DNA from: Thiomicrorhabdus sp. 6S3-12
Lineage (GTDB): Bacteria; Pseudomonadota; Gammaproteobacteria; Thiomicrospirales; Thiomicrospiraceae
Reading direction: 5' to 3'
Assembly (NCBI RefSeq): GCF_017571475.1
Contig: NZ_JAGETW010000001.1
Span: forward strand, 577,155 to 641,154
Length of the DNA stretch: 64,000 nt
Positions 1 to 8,999 of this stretch are shown here, one piece after another (the stretch's first letter is position 1; each line of letters opens with the position of its first letter). Below the pieces are notes generated by a model. That model was given only the letters and a program-made list of their open reading frames with translations. It did no database searches and was not told the origin of the DNA. The translations under genes and the position numbers were made by a program.

Positions 1-110
1 CTGCACAGCGCAAATGGCGTGAAGCCTATTTCGTGATTATTGTCACACCATCAATCAAGCATTTACGTAAAGAAATTCAACGTCTGGAAGTCGGTCTAGA
101 AGCCGCTTAA
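1..110 (+). CDS. C-terminal end of an unidentified protein (partial)
   Basis: The reading frame is open from the window edge (first full codon at base 3) and stops at TAA 108-110, giving the last 35 residues of a protein. The tail holds a hydrophobic stretch (FVIIV) and then a charged helix rich in K, R and E. That is too little to assign a family. It runs in the same direction as the rubredoxin fusion gene, whose start is 38 bases downstream, so the two could share a transcript. Confidence 0.55.
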   Translation, partial: AQRKWREAYFVIIVTPSIKHLRKEIQRLEVGLEAA

Positions 111-148
111 AAGCAGCTGAGGCAAGGGCGTTTCAAAGGAGTAAAGTT

Positions 149-1525
149 ATGACCGAAGAATATCGCAAGTACATCTGTAAAGTATGCGGCTTAATTTACG
201 ATGAAGAAGAAGGTGATCCGGATTCAGGGCTTGCTCCTGGAACACGTTTTGAAGACATCCCTGAAGATTGGTACTGCCCTCTATGCCTTGTCAGTAAAGC
301 CGACTTTATTCCGCTGGATCAATTGCCTAAAGCTGTTGCGGATGGCGACTTGCCGAAACACAAAGTCAGCGAGTATGCCGATGTCATGATTATCGGTTCC
401 GGCTATGCCGGCTGGCAGGTTGCCGAATCAGTTCGTCGTGAACTACCTGATGCAGTTATCACACTGATTACCGCCGACGATGGTGTGGTTTACCCTAAAC
501 CGTCTTTGTCGATGGCGCTGCGCCAAGAGCGTTCTGCAGAGGACCTGAAAGAGTATAGTGCACAGCAGAAAGCGACCGAACTCGAGATGGGCGTAAAGAC
601 CTTGACTCGCGTTATGTCGGTTAATGAAAAGCGTAAAAAAGTGATCACCACCAAAGGAAATTTTCATTACGACAAACTGATCATTGCAACAGGCGCCAAA
701 GCATTGAAACCTGAGGTTGCCGGTACGGTCGGTCATGAAATGGTTACTTTGAACGACCTGCCAAGTTATCGTAAATTCCGCAAGTCCATCACGGAAATCG
801 ACCACATTACCATTATCGGCGGTGGCCTGATCGGAACGGAAATGGCGGAAGATCTGGCGGAGGCCGGCATGTCGGTCACAATGATGGTTCGTGAAGAGCA
901 ATTAATGCCGGGGATGCTGCCTGAGAAAATCGCCAAAGATCTGGCCGATAAACTGACCGCAAAAGGTGTTGAAATCCGTTTTGGTCAGATGGTTTCTGAA
1001 ATGAACGGGGCTAGCGGCAGCTATGAGTTGAAACTAGATTCTGGCGAACAGCTCAATACCGGCATGGTACTGTCTGCAATTGGTATCGCGCCAAATATCG
1101 GACTTGCCAAGAAGCTTAATCTGGAAATCAACCGTGGCATTAAGATTAATGACTATTGCCAGACCTCTAATCCTGATGTGTATGCACTGGGCGACTGCGC
1201 CGAGTCTGAAGCGGGCGTGCAAGCTTTCTTGGAACCGATTCGACGTCAGGCAACCGCTATCGCTGCGCACTTAAAAGGCGATAAGGATCTTCCATTCCAC
1301 GCGGTTTCCCCATTGATTAAAACCAAAACGTCAACTCTGTCGATTATGCTGAGCCTGCCGCTTGGTACGAATGATCAGGAAGGCTGGGAGACGGAAACCG
1401 ACATCGGTGAAAATCATAAGCTGGTGTACAAGGACAACGAAGACCACCTGCTCGGTTTCGCCTTGAGCGGCGATCTGGTTAATCAGGCCAATACCCTGTA
1501 CAAACAGATCAATCCAAACAGCTAA
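149..1525 (+). CDS. Rubredoxin fused to NAD(P)H-dependent rubredoxin reductase
   Basis: This 458-residue protein has two parts. Residues 1-55 form a complete rubredoxin with the four iron ligands C10, C13, C43 and C46 in CxxCG...CPxC spacing. From about residue 77 a FAD/NAD(P)H oxidoreductase of the rubredoxin/ferredoxin reductase class begins, with an FAD dinucleotide motif GSGYAG near 83-88, a second NAD(P) motif GGGLIG near 220 and the FAD-closing motif YALGD near 350. It should pass electrons from NAD(P)H through FAD to its own Fe(Cys)4 centre. Partners could be an oxygen- or peroxide-reducing enzyme or an alkane hydroxylase, but none is encoded nearby. The start is set by AAAGGAG nine bases upstream. 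A strong terminator follows, so it is probably monocistronic or the last gene of an operon. Confidence 0.93.
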   Translation: MTEEYRKYICKVCGLIYDEEEGDPDSGLAPGTRFEDIPEDWYCPLCLVSKADFIPLDQLPKAVADGDLPKHKVSEYADVMIIGSGYAGWQVAESVRRELPDAVITLITADDGVVYPKPSLSMALRQERSAEDLKEYSAQQKATELEMGVKTLTRVMSVNEKRKKVITTKGNFHYDKLIIATGAKALKPEVAGTVGHEMVTLNDLPSYRKFRKSITEIDHITIIGGGLIGTEMAEDLAEAGMSVTMMVREEQLMPGMLPEKIAKDLADKLTAKGVEIRFGQMVSEMNGASGSYELKLDSGEQLNTGMVLSAIGIAPNIGLAKKLNLEINRGIKINDYCQTSNPDVYALGDCAESEAGVQAFLEPIRRQATAIAAHLKGDKDLPFHAVSPLIKTKTSTLSIMLSLPLGTNDQEGWETETDIGENHKLVYKDNEDHLLGFALSGDLVNQANTLYKQINPNS

Positions 1526-1556
1526 TTACAGTCCGGCACTTAGCACGGACTCCCCT

Positions 1557-1592
1557 AAAACCTCCTCTCTCCCCTACGAGGAGGTTTTTTTA
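1557..1592 (+). terminator. Rho-independent terminator after the rubredoxin fusion gene
   Basis: AACCTCCT and AGGAGGTT form a hairpin around a short pyrimidine-rich loop, followed directly by a run of T. It lies about 35 bases past the stop codon. Confidence 0.85.
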
Positions 1593-2334
1593 TACCCGCT
1601 TTTAAATCTCCTCTTTAACTCAACGCCCGCTCCTGGCAGACAACCTCCCTTTTAATTGCTTATCTGACGGATGTTGTGTCGCTCATATATGCTTTGTGGG
1701 GACGCCCTTAAACATCCAGCCAATCACCGCTATTCGTAAAGTACCCAGAACGCGCTTACAAGCCTTTGCAAACTCAATCGAAATTAAGCTACCGTCGCTG
1801 AGTTGCAATCTTATAGCTCAATTCGGTGCATCATCAGACCAAGGAGAATATTCCGATTGCACATGCAACGGAAAAAACACAGGCGTGTTTTACGAAAAAG
1901 AAAAAAGCTAACGGGGTTAGCATGCGATCCGGAAAAGAGCAGCCTTCAAGCCCAATAAACTTCCTCCCCAACAAACATCACCTTGAACACGGACCGAACG
2001 CCGGGCAAAGAGAAATAGTCAGAATTACACACTATGAATGCGCTTATTGTACAAAGACATCTTGATTACAAAATATACGGCATCGCCCGTATGTGCACCC
2101 CTGAAGAAAGCTTAAAATCAAAAAATGAAAACTATCGGAAAAAACCAGTTTAAACATATAAACAGATTATTTAATAACAAGACTGTTTTAAATTAATATT
2201 CAGATCGTAAACAATTCTTCGGAAGAAGTAAAAATATCCGTAATTTTAAATAAACTAAAACAGAATTTTTAAATAAAACTGACTCTACAAACCTGATTTA
2301 AGGTTTCATAAAAATCAATTTTTAAATACAAAAA
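1593..2334. other. AT-rich stretch without a convincing gene
   Basis: This is about 740 bases between two terminators. Short open frames exist at 1696-1911 and 1826-2065, but they lack a ribosome binding site, have unnatural composition and overlap each other. The second half (about 2100-2330) is very A/T-rich. I saw no tRNA fold, repeat array or transposon end. Confidence 0.5.
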
Positions 2335-2368
2335 AACCCGGTTCATGAAAGAACCGGGTTTAAATAAA
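2335..2368 (-). terminator. Terminator of the porin gene
   Basis: AACCCGGTTC and GAACCGGGTT pair around a short loop. Read on the minus strand the hairpin is followed by a T run (the A run at 2331-2338 on the plus strand). It lies about 45 bases beyond the porin stop codon. Confidence 0.85.
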
Positions 2369-2410
2369 AACTCTAAAAGAGGAAATTAATCTGCTTAGTT
2401 TATTTCACTC

Positions 2411-3634
2411 TTAGAATTTAACTTCACCCCAAATCCATAGTTTGTCAGTATCAACCGCATATTCGTCTGCTGAATATGAAGCGTACTTAACACCTACAGT
2501 ATAGTTTTTGCTTAGCTTTTTCGCTGCCAGAAGGTCGTATTCCGTACCGTAGTCCGTGCTACCCACATCGGAGCTGAAATCATGATAAGCGGCAGCCAGC
2601 TTCATACCGAATGCTTTACCGGATACTTTCAGGTAGTTATCAACCAGACCGTCTGCAGGCGTTCCACCAACAGGCCCGATAAACATATCCGCCCAACCGT
2701 TATACAGGTGAACCGTACCTAGAGGCGTTTGGAACGAGCTTGTACCGTCGCCACCCAGTTTTTCCTGACCGGCCAGAACCGTAATACCTTTCACAGCAAG
2801 ACCCAATTCTGCGCGTGTGTAGTCGCCGCCAATATTAAGATCTTTAGTGTCTTTATATTCTTGCTGATCAGCATATTCCAAATGGTAAACAAGCTTCATG
2901 CTTTCACTCAAAGCTGTTTTGCCGGCAAAACGAATACCCATTGTTTTGCTGTCTGCACCGGTTTCATAATCCAGGAAGTAGCCATATGCACTTAGCTTAC
3001 CGAATGGAATGCCTGCAAAATCAATTTTACCCGCATGGCTTTTCATCTCAATATCCGCACCAACCGGATTGAAGACATTATTGATGTAAGCATAGTTCAG
3101 GTTGATTTTCATCGGCAGAGTCGCATTCAAACTCGCACCTGTATAAACCTGCTCTTGCTGGCGCCAGCCGACATTACCCAGGAAGCGTGTATCCATAATG
3201 ATTCGCTGCTTACCGGCTTTGATTTTAAGTCCGTCTGTTTGATAACCGACCCAGTACTGGTTCATAGTCGTCATATCCGGATCAAGAACCACGGCTTTCG
3301 TGTTGTCGCCACCCGCTTCCGGACCGGCCGGTACAAAGTAATCGCTGCGATCGTAAGCCGAAGTATTCGACATTTCGACAAAGCCGTTAAAGCCTTGATA
3401 AGTACCGGTCAGATAACCTAAACGGGTACGCAGAGTCAAAGCGCCTGCATCGTCTTTACCATCCTGCTCGACGCCTTCATAACGTAGACGTGCATCGATG
3501 CTCGGAGTTCCGCCAGTCAAAGCTTCAGTAAAGCTTTCTGCCGCCGCCATATTAGGCGCCAAGAAAAGTGAAGCACTTAAAGTTGAAAGACCCAAAACGG
3601 AATAAATCTGTCGGGTAAGAGTGTTTTGTTTCAT
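2411..3634 (-). CDS. Outer-membrane porin (beta-barrel)
   Basis: The 407-residue precursor has a signal peptide ending near AAA-ES at about residue 33. The rest is the alternating polar/hydrophobic pattern of a beta-barrel, and the chain ends in a C-terminal Phe (GEVKF), the usual signal for outer-membrane assembly. The early segment (DARLRYEG, then TLRTRLGY) is typical of the porin/alginate-export type families of proteobacteria. Selectivity cannot be told from sequence. A consensus sigma54 promoter lies 34-49 bases upstream of the start, and the next gene upstream on the same strand is a NifA-like sigma54 activator. This suggests that the porin belongs to a sigma54 uptake regulon with the ABC importers nearby. 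Confidence 0.88.
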   Translation of the reverse strand: MKQNTLTRQIYSVLGLSTLSASLFLAPNMAAAESFTEALTGGTPSIDARLRYEGVEQDGKDDAGALTLRTRLGYLTGTYQGFNGFVEMSNTSAYDRSDYFVPAGPEAGGDNTKAVVLDPDMTTMNQYWVGYQTDGLKIKAGKQRIIMDTRFLGNVGWRQQEQVYTGASLNATLPMKINLNYAYINNVFNPVGADIEMKSHAGKIDFAGIPFGKLSAYGYFLDYETGADSKTMGIRFAGKTALSESMKLVYHLEYADQQEYKDTKDLNIGGDYTRAELGLAVKGITVLAGQEKLGGDGTSSFQTPLGTVHLYNGWADMFIGPVGGTPADGLVDNYLKVSGKAFGMKLAAAYHDFSSDVGSTDYGTEYDLLAAKKLSKNYTVGVKYASYSADEYAVDTDKLWIWGEVKF

Positions 3635-3667
3635 AGCTGTCTCCTGGTTAAAACTATCTTTTTAAAT

Positions 3668-3683
3668 AGCCCTTTAGGTGCCA
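3668..3683 (-). promoter_or_regulatory. Sigma54 (-24/-12) promoter of the porin gene
   Basis: The minus strand reads TGGCACCTAAAGGGCT, with GG and GC exactly ten bases apart and a perfect TGGCAC -24 element. The porin ATG is 34 bases downstream of the -12 element. An inverted repeat TTTGTTATACAAA (3776-3788) lies about 100 bases upstream, a usual distance for an activator-binding site. Confidence 0.82.
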
Positions 3684-3892
3684 AAAACAATATTTCCTTA
3701 TAAATCAATAAAATAGCTAAATAACGGGTGTTTAATGGGTTTTATAATTAAAAAACACGCCCTTCTTTGTAGTAATTTGTTATACAAACTGGTTTAACTT
3801 TGTACGCAATTGATCATAAAACAGGTGGATTGAATAAAATAAAAATATAAATTCAATACAACTTTAATTAAAACTTAAAACAAGATTTTAAA
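3684..3892 (-). promoter_or_regulatory. Probable upstream activator region of the porin
   Basis: This AT-rich gap holds two inverted repeats. One is GGGTGTTT paired with AAACACGCCC (3726-3762, one base bulged), and the other is TTTGT-TAT-ACAAA (3776-3788). Both lie 45-120 bases upstream of the sigma54 promoter, where enhancer-binding proteins usually sit. The NifA-like activator encoded next door is the obvious candidate. No canonical TGT-N10-ACA NifA box was found. Confidence 0.45.
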
Positions 3893-3896
3893 AACA

Positions 3897-3933
3897 AAAA
3901 AGCCCGGGTAAAAAATCACCCGGGCTTTTTTAT
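3897..3933 (-). terminator. Terminator of the NifA-like regulator gene
   Basis: AAGCCCGGGT and ACCCGGGCTT pair around AAAAAATC. T runs follow on both strands, so it may act in both directions. It lies about 20 bases past the regulator stop codon. Confidence 0.88.
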
Positions 3934-3951
3934 TTAATTTCAGGATTATGG

Positions 3952-5613
3952 CTAGCCTAATCCCAGTTTTTTAAATCGATAGTTATACTGCCTTGGTGTC
4001 ATATTTAACATCCTTGCCGCATGACTTTTATTACCGTGTGCTCTCTCCAGAGCCTGCAGCAGAATATCTTTTTCAGATTCGCTGACTTTCCAGTAATTGC
4101 GCTTGATTTCATCGCTGCCGTTTCTGGACATAACCTGCGGAGCAAATGTCGCCTCATATTGTGGCTGCGGCTCCATGCGCGTCGATATCTCGTCGTTCAC
4201 CGAAATCGCTTTGACCTCATCTGGCTGCTCGGTCGTTTCGCCATTAAAGACAATTCCGCTCTCCTCGCGGATGATACGTCGAATCAGCCGGTCGGTAATC
4301 ATCTGACCGTCTTCGGCCAATAACACCGCCCGTTTGATAATATTTTCCAGCTGACGGATATTCCCCGGCCACTCATAAGTTTCCAGGAACGCAATAGCCC
4401 CGCGGTCAAAAATCACATTGGTGTGATACTCTTGGTTGGCCTGATTCAGGAAATGGCGGGCCAACAAGCGAATATCGCCGTCACGCTCGCGCAATGGCGG
4501 CAATTCGATAGGGAAAACATTTAAACGATAGAATAAATCCAAGCGGAAGTTACCCTCGTTTACCGAAGTTTGCAGGTTTTTATGCGAAGCGACGATGATT
4601 CGCACATCAACCGGTATCGGTTTGTTCGAGCCGACGCGGGTAATGGTTCTCTCTTCAAGTACTCGCAGCAGTTTAGCCTGCAAGCCAAAATCCAGATCCC
4701 CGATTTCATCCAGGAACAAGGTGCCGTGATGCGCCATTTCGATTTTACCCGGCTTGGTCTGAGTTGCACCGGTGAAGGCACCTTTTTCGTGACCGAACAG
4801 TTCAGATTCCAGCAACTCCAGCGGAATCGCCGCACAGTTTATCGCGATAAAAGGCCCGTCCTGGCGATTGGACGCCATGTGCAGCATACGCGAAAACTTC
4901 TCTTTACCGGTTCCGGACTCACCTTTAAGCAAAACGGTCACCGAAACATTCGCCGCACGCGCGGCCTTGCTTAAAGCGCCCATCACAGCAGGACTTTCCC
5001 CGATAATGCCGTACTGACTTCCCTGACTCAACGCCACGGCACGCAGCTGCTCGTTCTCTTCTTTAAGAACCTGAGTCTGCTTCTCAAGCATGGCATTAAC
5101 CGAAAGAATCTCACTGACAAAAATCGCAATCAACTTAAGGATGCTCAGATCTTTATCCAACGCACGGGAGCGGTTTTTCAGACGGTTAACGGCTAAAACT
5201 CCGATGGTTCTCCCTTTCCGGATAATCGGCACGGCAATAAACGCGACCGGCTCCTGCGGCAGCGTCGAACGGTCAACCGTACGGCACAGGTAGTCTTCTT
5301 CCAGGTCGATATTGGGAATAATAATCGGCATCCCCATTCTCATTACCTTACCGGTAATCCCTTCATTGTCCGCGAACCGGCTGCGAGCGATTTCCACTTC
5401 GGTCAAACCGAACGCGTAAGCGGTATAGAGAATCGGTTCACTCTTCTCCCTCAGCAGAACTCTGCCGCGGTTCAACCCCATCTGACGTGAAATCAGACTC
5501 AAAATGCGCACTATCGCCTGTTCCGGTTCATTGGCGCGCTCAATCTGTTCTGCGGCTTCCTTGATCACCACATATTCAGAATGTTCTGCAATATCGAGTG
5601 CTTCCAATGCCAT
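3952..5613 (-). CDS. NifA-like sigma54-dependent activator (GAF-AAA+-HTH)
   Basis: This 553-residue enhancer-binding protein has a GAF domain (about 25-175), a short coiled linker (about 175-195), an AAA+ domain (about 203-440) and a Fis-type helix-turn-helix (about 517-553). Walker A is GESGTGKE (231-238), the sigma54-contact loop GAFTGA is at 278-283 and Walker B LFLDEIG at 299-305, so it should be an active sigma54 ATPase. The domain order and the HTH (MTPRQYNYRFKK) match NifA, although no nitrogenase genes are in the window. The GAF domain would sense a small ligand or a partner protein. Its neighbours, a sigma54-promoted porin and an ABC importer, are plausible targets. It is divergent from the Rof-like gene. 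Confidence 0.9.
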   Translation of the reverse strand: MALEALDIAEHSEYVVIKEAAEQIERANEPEQAIVRILSLISRQMGLNRGRVLLREKSEPILYTAYAFGLTEVEIARSRFADNEGITGKVMRMGMPIIIPNIDLEEDYLCRTVDRSTLPQEPVAFIAVPIIRKGRTIGVLAVNRLKNRSRALDKDLSILKLIAIFVSEILSVNAMLEKQTQVLKEENEQLRAVALSQGSQYGIIGESPAVMGALSKAARAANVSVTVLLKGESGTGKEKFSRMLHMASNRQDGPFIAINCAAIPLELLESELFGHEKGAFTGATQTKPGKIEMAHHGTLFLDEIGDLDFGLQAKLLRVLEERTITRVGSNKPIPVDVRIIVASHKNLQTSVNEGNFRLDLFYRLNVFPIELPPLRERDGDIRLLARHFLNQANQEYHTNVIFDRGAIAFLETYEWPGNIRQLENIIKRAVLLAEDGQMITDRLIRRIIREESGIVFNGETTEQPDEVKAISVNDEISTRMEPQPQYEATFAPQVMSRNGSDEIKRNYWKVSESEKDILLQALERAHGNKSHAARMLNMTPRQYNYRFKKLGLG

Positions 5614-5693
5614 CTTTGCCTCCTATCCTTTTGCTCTCTGCCTGAGAATTTTGTTATATCATTTGTCCGGTTAATTTAACGCAAGGAGTCTTT

Positions 5694-5897
5694 ATGCCTA
5701 TCGCCTGCGATCTTTACAGTCAACTGGAACTCGCCGCTATGCGCGGCCAAACCGTTGAACTCTATGCCGACAATGATCTGCGCTACAGAGGATCCATTTC
5801 CACACTTGCCACTGAAAAGGGCAAGGAGTACCTGATTACCCCCGAGCAACAGAAAATCCCGCTTGAGGAGATCGACCGAATTGAAACCTTAAATTAA
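5694..5897 (+). CDS. Rho-binding antiterminator family protein (Rof/YaeO-like)
   Basis: This small 67-residue protein opens with CDxYxxLELAA, followed by a short beta-rich segment, GKEYLI and a closing LEEIDRIETL. That is the layout of Rof (YaeO), which binds transcription terminator Rho and blocks its RNA binding. E. coli Rof is about 85 residues, so this is a compact member. AAGGAG sits seven bases before the ATG. It is divergent from the NifA-like regulator. Its own target and trigger are unknown, and some family members are annotated only as modulators of Rho-dependent termination. Confidence 0.75.
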   Translation: MPIACDLYSQLELAAMRGQTVELYADNDLRYRGSISTLATEKGKEYLITPEQQKIPLEEIDRIETLN

Positions 5898-5917
5898 AAT
5901 CCGCGACTGTTAATAAC

Positions 5918-5944
5918 AAAAAAGGGCCTGCGCAGGCAGGCCCA
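5918..5944 (-). terminator. Terminator of the first ABC importer operon
   Basis: GGGCCTGC and GCAGGCCC form a tight hairpin with a four-base loop. On the minus strand the stem is followed by TTTTTTGTT. It lies about 50 bases beyond the permease stop codon. Confidence 0.8.
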
Positions 5945-5994
5945 ACCTCAAAAGAGCACAACACGTAAATCGTTAATCATTCTATTTCGACTCA

Positions 5995-6828
5995 TCAGCT
6001 TGCATGCCATGAGTAACGTTTGATCAGGAATACCGCTACCGCATCCAGCAGGTAACCGATCACACCGATTACCACGACCATCGCCGCCAGGGTGTCATAA
6101 GCCAGGGTGTCACGCGCATCGTTGATTGCGTAACCCAGACCCGAAGTAACTCCGAGATACTCGGCAGGAACCAGGACAACCCATGCAACACCGACCGCCA
6201 GACGGATACCTGCAAACACATCTTGTGCGATTGCCGGCATAATCACTCTACGCAACATCTGGAAACCATCTGCACCCAGGTTGCGAGCGACACGGAACCA
6301 GTTTGGATCGATACGCTGCACGCCGTGCGCGGTACCAAATACAATCGGCCAAACCGTCGCCATAACAATCAGGAAGACAATCGCACCGTCCCAAGTATCA
6401 TACGCCAGTACCGCAATCGGCATCCACGCCAGAGGACTGATCATGCGCAGGAACTGGAATGGCATGTTAGCAACCTGACGCATTCCTACGAAGTACCCCA
6501 TCAAAACACCCAAAGGCACCCCGATGACAATCCCCCAGAACAGACCATAGATGATTCGTTCCAGACTGGAAATAATGGTATCGTTCAGAAATTCCGTACC
6601 AATCAGCGCCCAAAGCGCGCTCAGGGCTGGGCCCGGAGCAAAATCCGCAAAGGCTTCGGTATCCGGGTTGTTAGCGATCAGAAGCCCGCCGATCCACCAC
6701 ATAAACAGCAGGATCGACATACCCAGAATGGAATTAATTGTACTTTGCGCCCATACAGGCATCTTTTTAAAATTCACCGATAACTGAGAGAAGAACTCAG
6801 CCGGCATACTTATTTGTGCCGTACTCAT
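5995..6828 (-). CDS. ABC importer 1, permease (NitT/TauT family)
   Basis: The 277-residue membrane protein has about six hydrophobic segments of the binding-protein-dependent transport fold. It also has the family's cytoplasmic motif LRMISPLAWMPIAVLAY, followed by the EAA-type loop around ARNLGADGFQMLRRV that docks on the ATPase. It belongs to the nitrate/sulfonate/taurine/bicarbonate importer class. Its ATG overlaps the stop codon of the binding-protein gene by four bases, so translation is probably coupled. It is the last gene of a three-gene operon (ATPase, binding protein, permease). Confidence 0.9.
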   Translation of the reverse strand: MSTAQISMPAEFFSQLSVNFKKMPVWAQSTINSILGMSILLFMWWIGGLLIANNPDTEAFADFAPGPALSALWALIGTEFLNDTIISSLERIIYGLFWGIVIGVPLGVLMGYFVGMRQVANMPFQFLRMISPLAWMPIAVLAYDTWDGAIVFLIVMATVWPIVFGTAHGVQRIDPNWFRVARNLGADGFQMLRRVIMPAIAQDVFAGIRLAVGVAWVVLVPAEYLGVTSGLGYAINDARDTLAYDTLAAMVVVIGVIGYLLDAVAVFLIKRYSWHAS

Positions 6829-8084
6829 AGTTCAAACACCTCTTGACGGACGGTTGGGTTAGCAGGATCAACGCCCTTAACCTTATCCCAAACACCGAAT
6901 TTATCCATTGCGTTCTTAACATAGTCGTAGTTGACCAGGTCTTTGGTTACAAAATCGGTATCCAGATTCTGCAAGAAAGTGGTGTCACCGGTAACCAACG
7001 TCTCTTTCAGCTGATCGACGATAAACTTGGTCGCTGAAGGATATGGATACGGGTTAAAGTCAATACGACCCACATCCCAATCTTCGTGTTTGATCGCATC
7101 AGGATTCTGGTAAGAAGCCGGGTTGTAGTCCGTCATCGCTTTAATAACCGCTTTAGCCGGCATTGGAAGGTAACGCTTACCTTCGCGGGACAGCATCTTG
7201 GCCACTTCTTCTTTATTTTCCTGAGCGTAAACAGAACCGCGAACAACCGCATTCATAACTTTCTGCGACCACTCTTGCTGCTGCTGGACATGCTCGTCAT
7301 GCATACAAACAACACAACATGGGTGGTTTTTCCAGATATCACCGGTAAAGCGCAGCATCTTCGCACCCGCTTTCATTTCACCGAACGCATTGAACGGCTC
7401 AGCTACGATATAAGCGTCGATTTTCTTCGCCGCAAGTGCAGGAGGCATATCCGGTGGAGGCATGATCTGCAGGTTAACCTGATTCGGCTTAAGCTTATCT
7501 GTCTGATCCTGAATCACTGGCTCAAGACCGGCATTTTTCAAAGCCATCTGCAGCACGATATTGTGCATTGAATACCAGTAAGGCACGGCAATCTGCTTAC
7601 CGCCTAGGTCTTCGAATTTATCAACACCGGTATGTTTACCGACAACCAGACCGGAACCGTTGGTGTGCGCCCAACCGGTAATAGTGACCGGGAAATTATT
7701 GTTATAACGCATCCATACTGGAATCGGTTTCAGGAAGTGAACCAGGTTAAATTTGTGTGCCGCAAAGCCTTCAATCAACGGCGACCATCCACGAATCAAA
7801 GTCGGCTTCTCAACTTTAAGACCTTCTTCTTCAAAGAAACCCATACCGTGAGCAACCAATAGAGGGCTGGCATCGGTAATCGGCAGGTAACCGATCTTGA
7901 CCACTTCGTCAAAAGGCTTGTCTGCAGCCATCGCCTGGCTCGACATACTCATCCCACCCATCGCGGCGGCTAGACCACCCGCAGCGGCCATAGAGTCTAG
8001 AATAAACTCACGACGACCCTTCTCAGGGTTAAAAACGTAGTCGTGGTGTGACATAGGGTTATCAGGGCTGCAATATTGACACAT
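6825..8084 (-). CDS. ABC importer 1, Tat-exported substrate-binding protein (NrtA/CmpA-like)
   Basis: I place the start at ATG 8084 because AGGAGAGA precedes it; an upstream in-frame ATG at 8111 has no such site. The 419-residue protein begins MCQYC (C2, C5) and then has a twin-arginine motif GRREFIL (RR at 24-25), an Ala/Met-rich hydrophobic segment and a cut near AMA-AD (about 53). The mature part is a periplasmic binding protein of the NrtA/CmpA/TauA group (IGYLPITDASPL, later PPPDMPPALAAKKIDAY). It contains HPCC at 254-257 and a further Cys at 260. The substrate is unknown; nitrate, bicarbonate, cyanate and sulfonate importers all share this fold. A Cys pair before a Tat signal is unusual. 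Confidence 0.9.
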   Translation of the reverse strand: MCQYCSPDNPMSHHDYVFNPEKGRREFILDSMAAAGGLAAAMGGMSMSSQAMAADKPFDEVVKIGYLPITDASPLLVAHGMGFFEEEGLKVEKPTLIRGWSPLIEGFAAHKFNLVHFLKPIPVWMRYNNNFPVTITGWAHTNGSGLVVGKHTGVDKFEDLGGKQIAVPYWYSMHNIVLQMALKNAGLEPVIQDQTDKLKPNQVNLQIMPPPDMPPALAAKKIDAYIVAEPFNAFGEMKAGAKMLRFTGDIWKNHPCCVVCMHDEHVQQQQEWSQKVMNAVVRGSVYAQENKEEVAKMLSREGKRYLPMPAKAVIKAMTDYNPASYQNPDAIKHEDWDVGRIDFNPYPYPSATKFIVDQLKETLVTGDTTFLQNLDTDFVTKDLVNYDYVKNAMDKFGVWDKVKGVDPANPTVRQEVFEL

Positions 8085-8156
8085 AAAATCTCTCCTAAAG
8101 TTTGACGGCAAATGCTGAAAATCCAGCTGACATAAAATTAAAAAACAGTTAAAAAA

Positions 8157-8999
8157 TTAAGACGCTTGCTGTAATGAATCGTCAACCGGTGGCTTAACTT
8201 CACGTTTAGGCACTTCCAGACGTTCGAATGGTTTTTTCTGTTTGGCTTGGTCGATCTTCTCGAATTCGGCAAACAGTTCGTCTTTAAGGGTGATAAATTC
8301 GCCGCTGTTGCGGTCACGAGGGTAATCAAGCGGAATGTGCTTTTCGCCAACAATCTGTCCCGGGTTGTGGCTCATAATGACAACCTGATCGGCCATGGCG
8401 ACGGCTTCTTCGATATCGTGAGTAACCAGAACCATGGTGATATTCTGATCGTGACAGATCTGCGCCACTTCGGTTTGCAGAGCGGTACGGGTAAAGGCAT
8501 CCAGCGCCGAGAAAGGTTCGTCCAGCAACAGAACTTCCGGCTCGGTTGCCAGTGAACGTGCCAAAGCAACACGCTGCTGCTGACCACCGGAAAGATCCTG
8601 AACGTTTTTATCTTTATGTTCACTCAGGCCGACCATATCAAGCAGTTCTTCCACTCGATCTTTTTTCTGTTTATAGGTTCCGGCGAAAACCAGACCCAAA
8701 GCGGCGTTCTCGCGCACTGTCATCCATGGGTATAGGGAAGGTTTCTGGAACATCATGTTCCATTTGGCGCTTGGTTTGGTTACAGTATGCGCGCGGATAC
8801 GCACAGCGCCTTCCGTCGGCATTAATAGACCTGCTACCATTTGCAGCAAGGTAGACTTACCACAACCGCTTCGGCCGATAAGAGCGGTTAACTGTCCCTG
8901 AGGAATCGAAAGGTTGATGTCATCCAGAGTCGGCATTTCCTGTTTGCGGTTGTAATAATGCGTCAGGTCGGAAATCCAGATGGGAGATGCGGTTGACAT
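8157..8999 (-). CDS. ABC importer 1, ATP-binding protein
   Basis: The start is taken at ATG 8999, nine bases after AGGAGA, in preference to an in-frame ATG at 9026. The 280-residue protein has Walker A GRSGCGKST, the Q-loop FQKPSLYPW, the ABC signature LSGGQQQRVALARSL, Walker B VLLLDEPFSALD and the switch His in LVTHDIEEAV. It is the NitT/TauT-type importer ATPase, with a C-terminal tail of about 30 charged residues. It is the first gene of the minus-strand operon. The 278-base gap upstream separates it from the PAS/AAA+ activator gene. Confidence 0.92.
   Translation of the reverse strand: MSTASPIWISDLTHYYNRKQEMPTLDDINLSIPQGQLTALIGRSGCGKSTLLQMVAGLLMPTEGAVRIRAHTVTKPSAKWNMMFQKPSLYPWMTVRENAALGLVFAGTYKQKKDRVEELLDMVGLSEHKDKNVQDLSGGQQQRVALARSLATEPEVLLLDEPFSALDAFTRTALQTEVAQICHDQNITMVLVTHDIEEAVAMADQVVIMSHNPGQIVGEKHIPLDYPRDRNSGEFITLKDELFAEFEKIDQAKQKKPFERLEVPKREVKPPVDDSLQQAS

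Noticed and set aside
1696..2065. Two overlapping open frames in the gap after the rubredoxin fusion gene
   Set aside because: No ribosome binding site, unnatural amino acid composition, mutual overlap and AT-rich intergenic context.
3684..3892. Canonical NifA upstream activator sequence (TGT-N10-ACA) before the porin
   Set aside because: No match with the correct spacing; only the shorter inverted repeat TTTGT-TAT-ACAAA was found.
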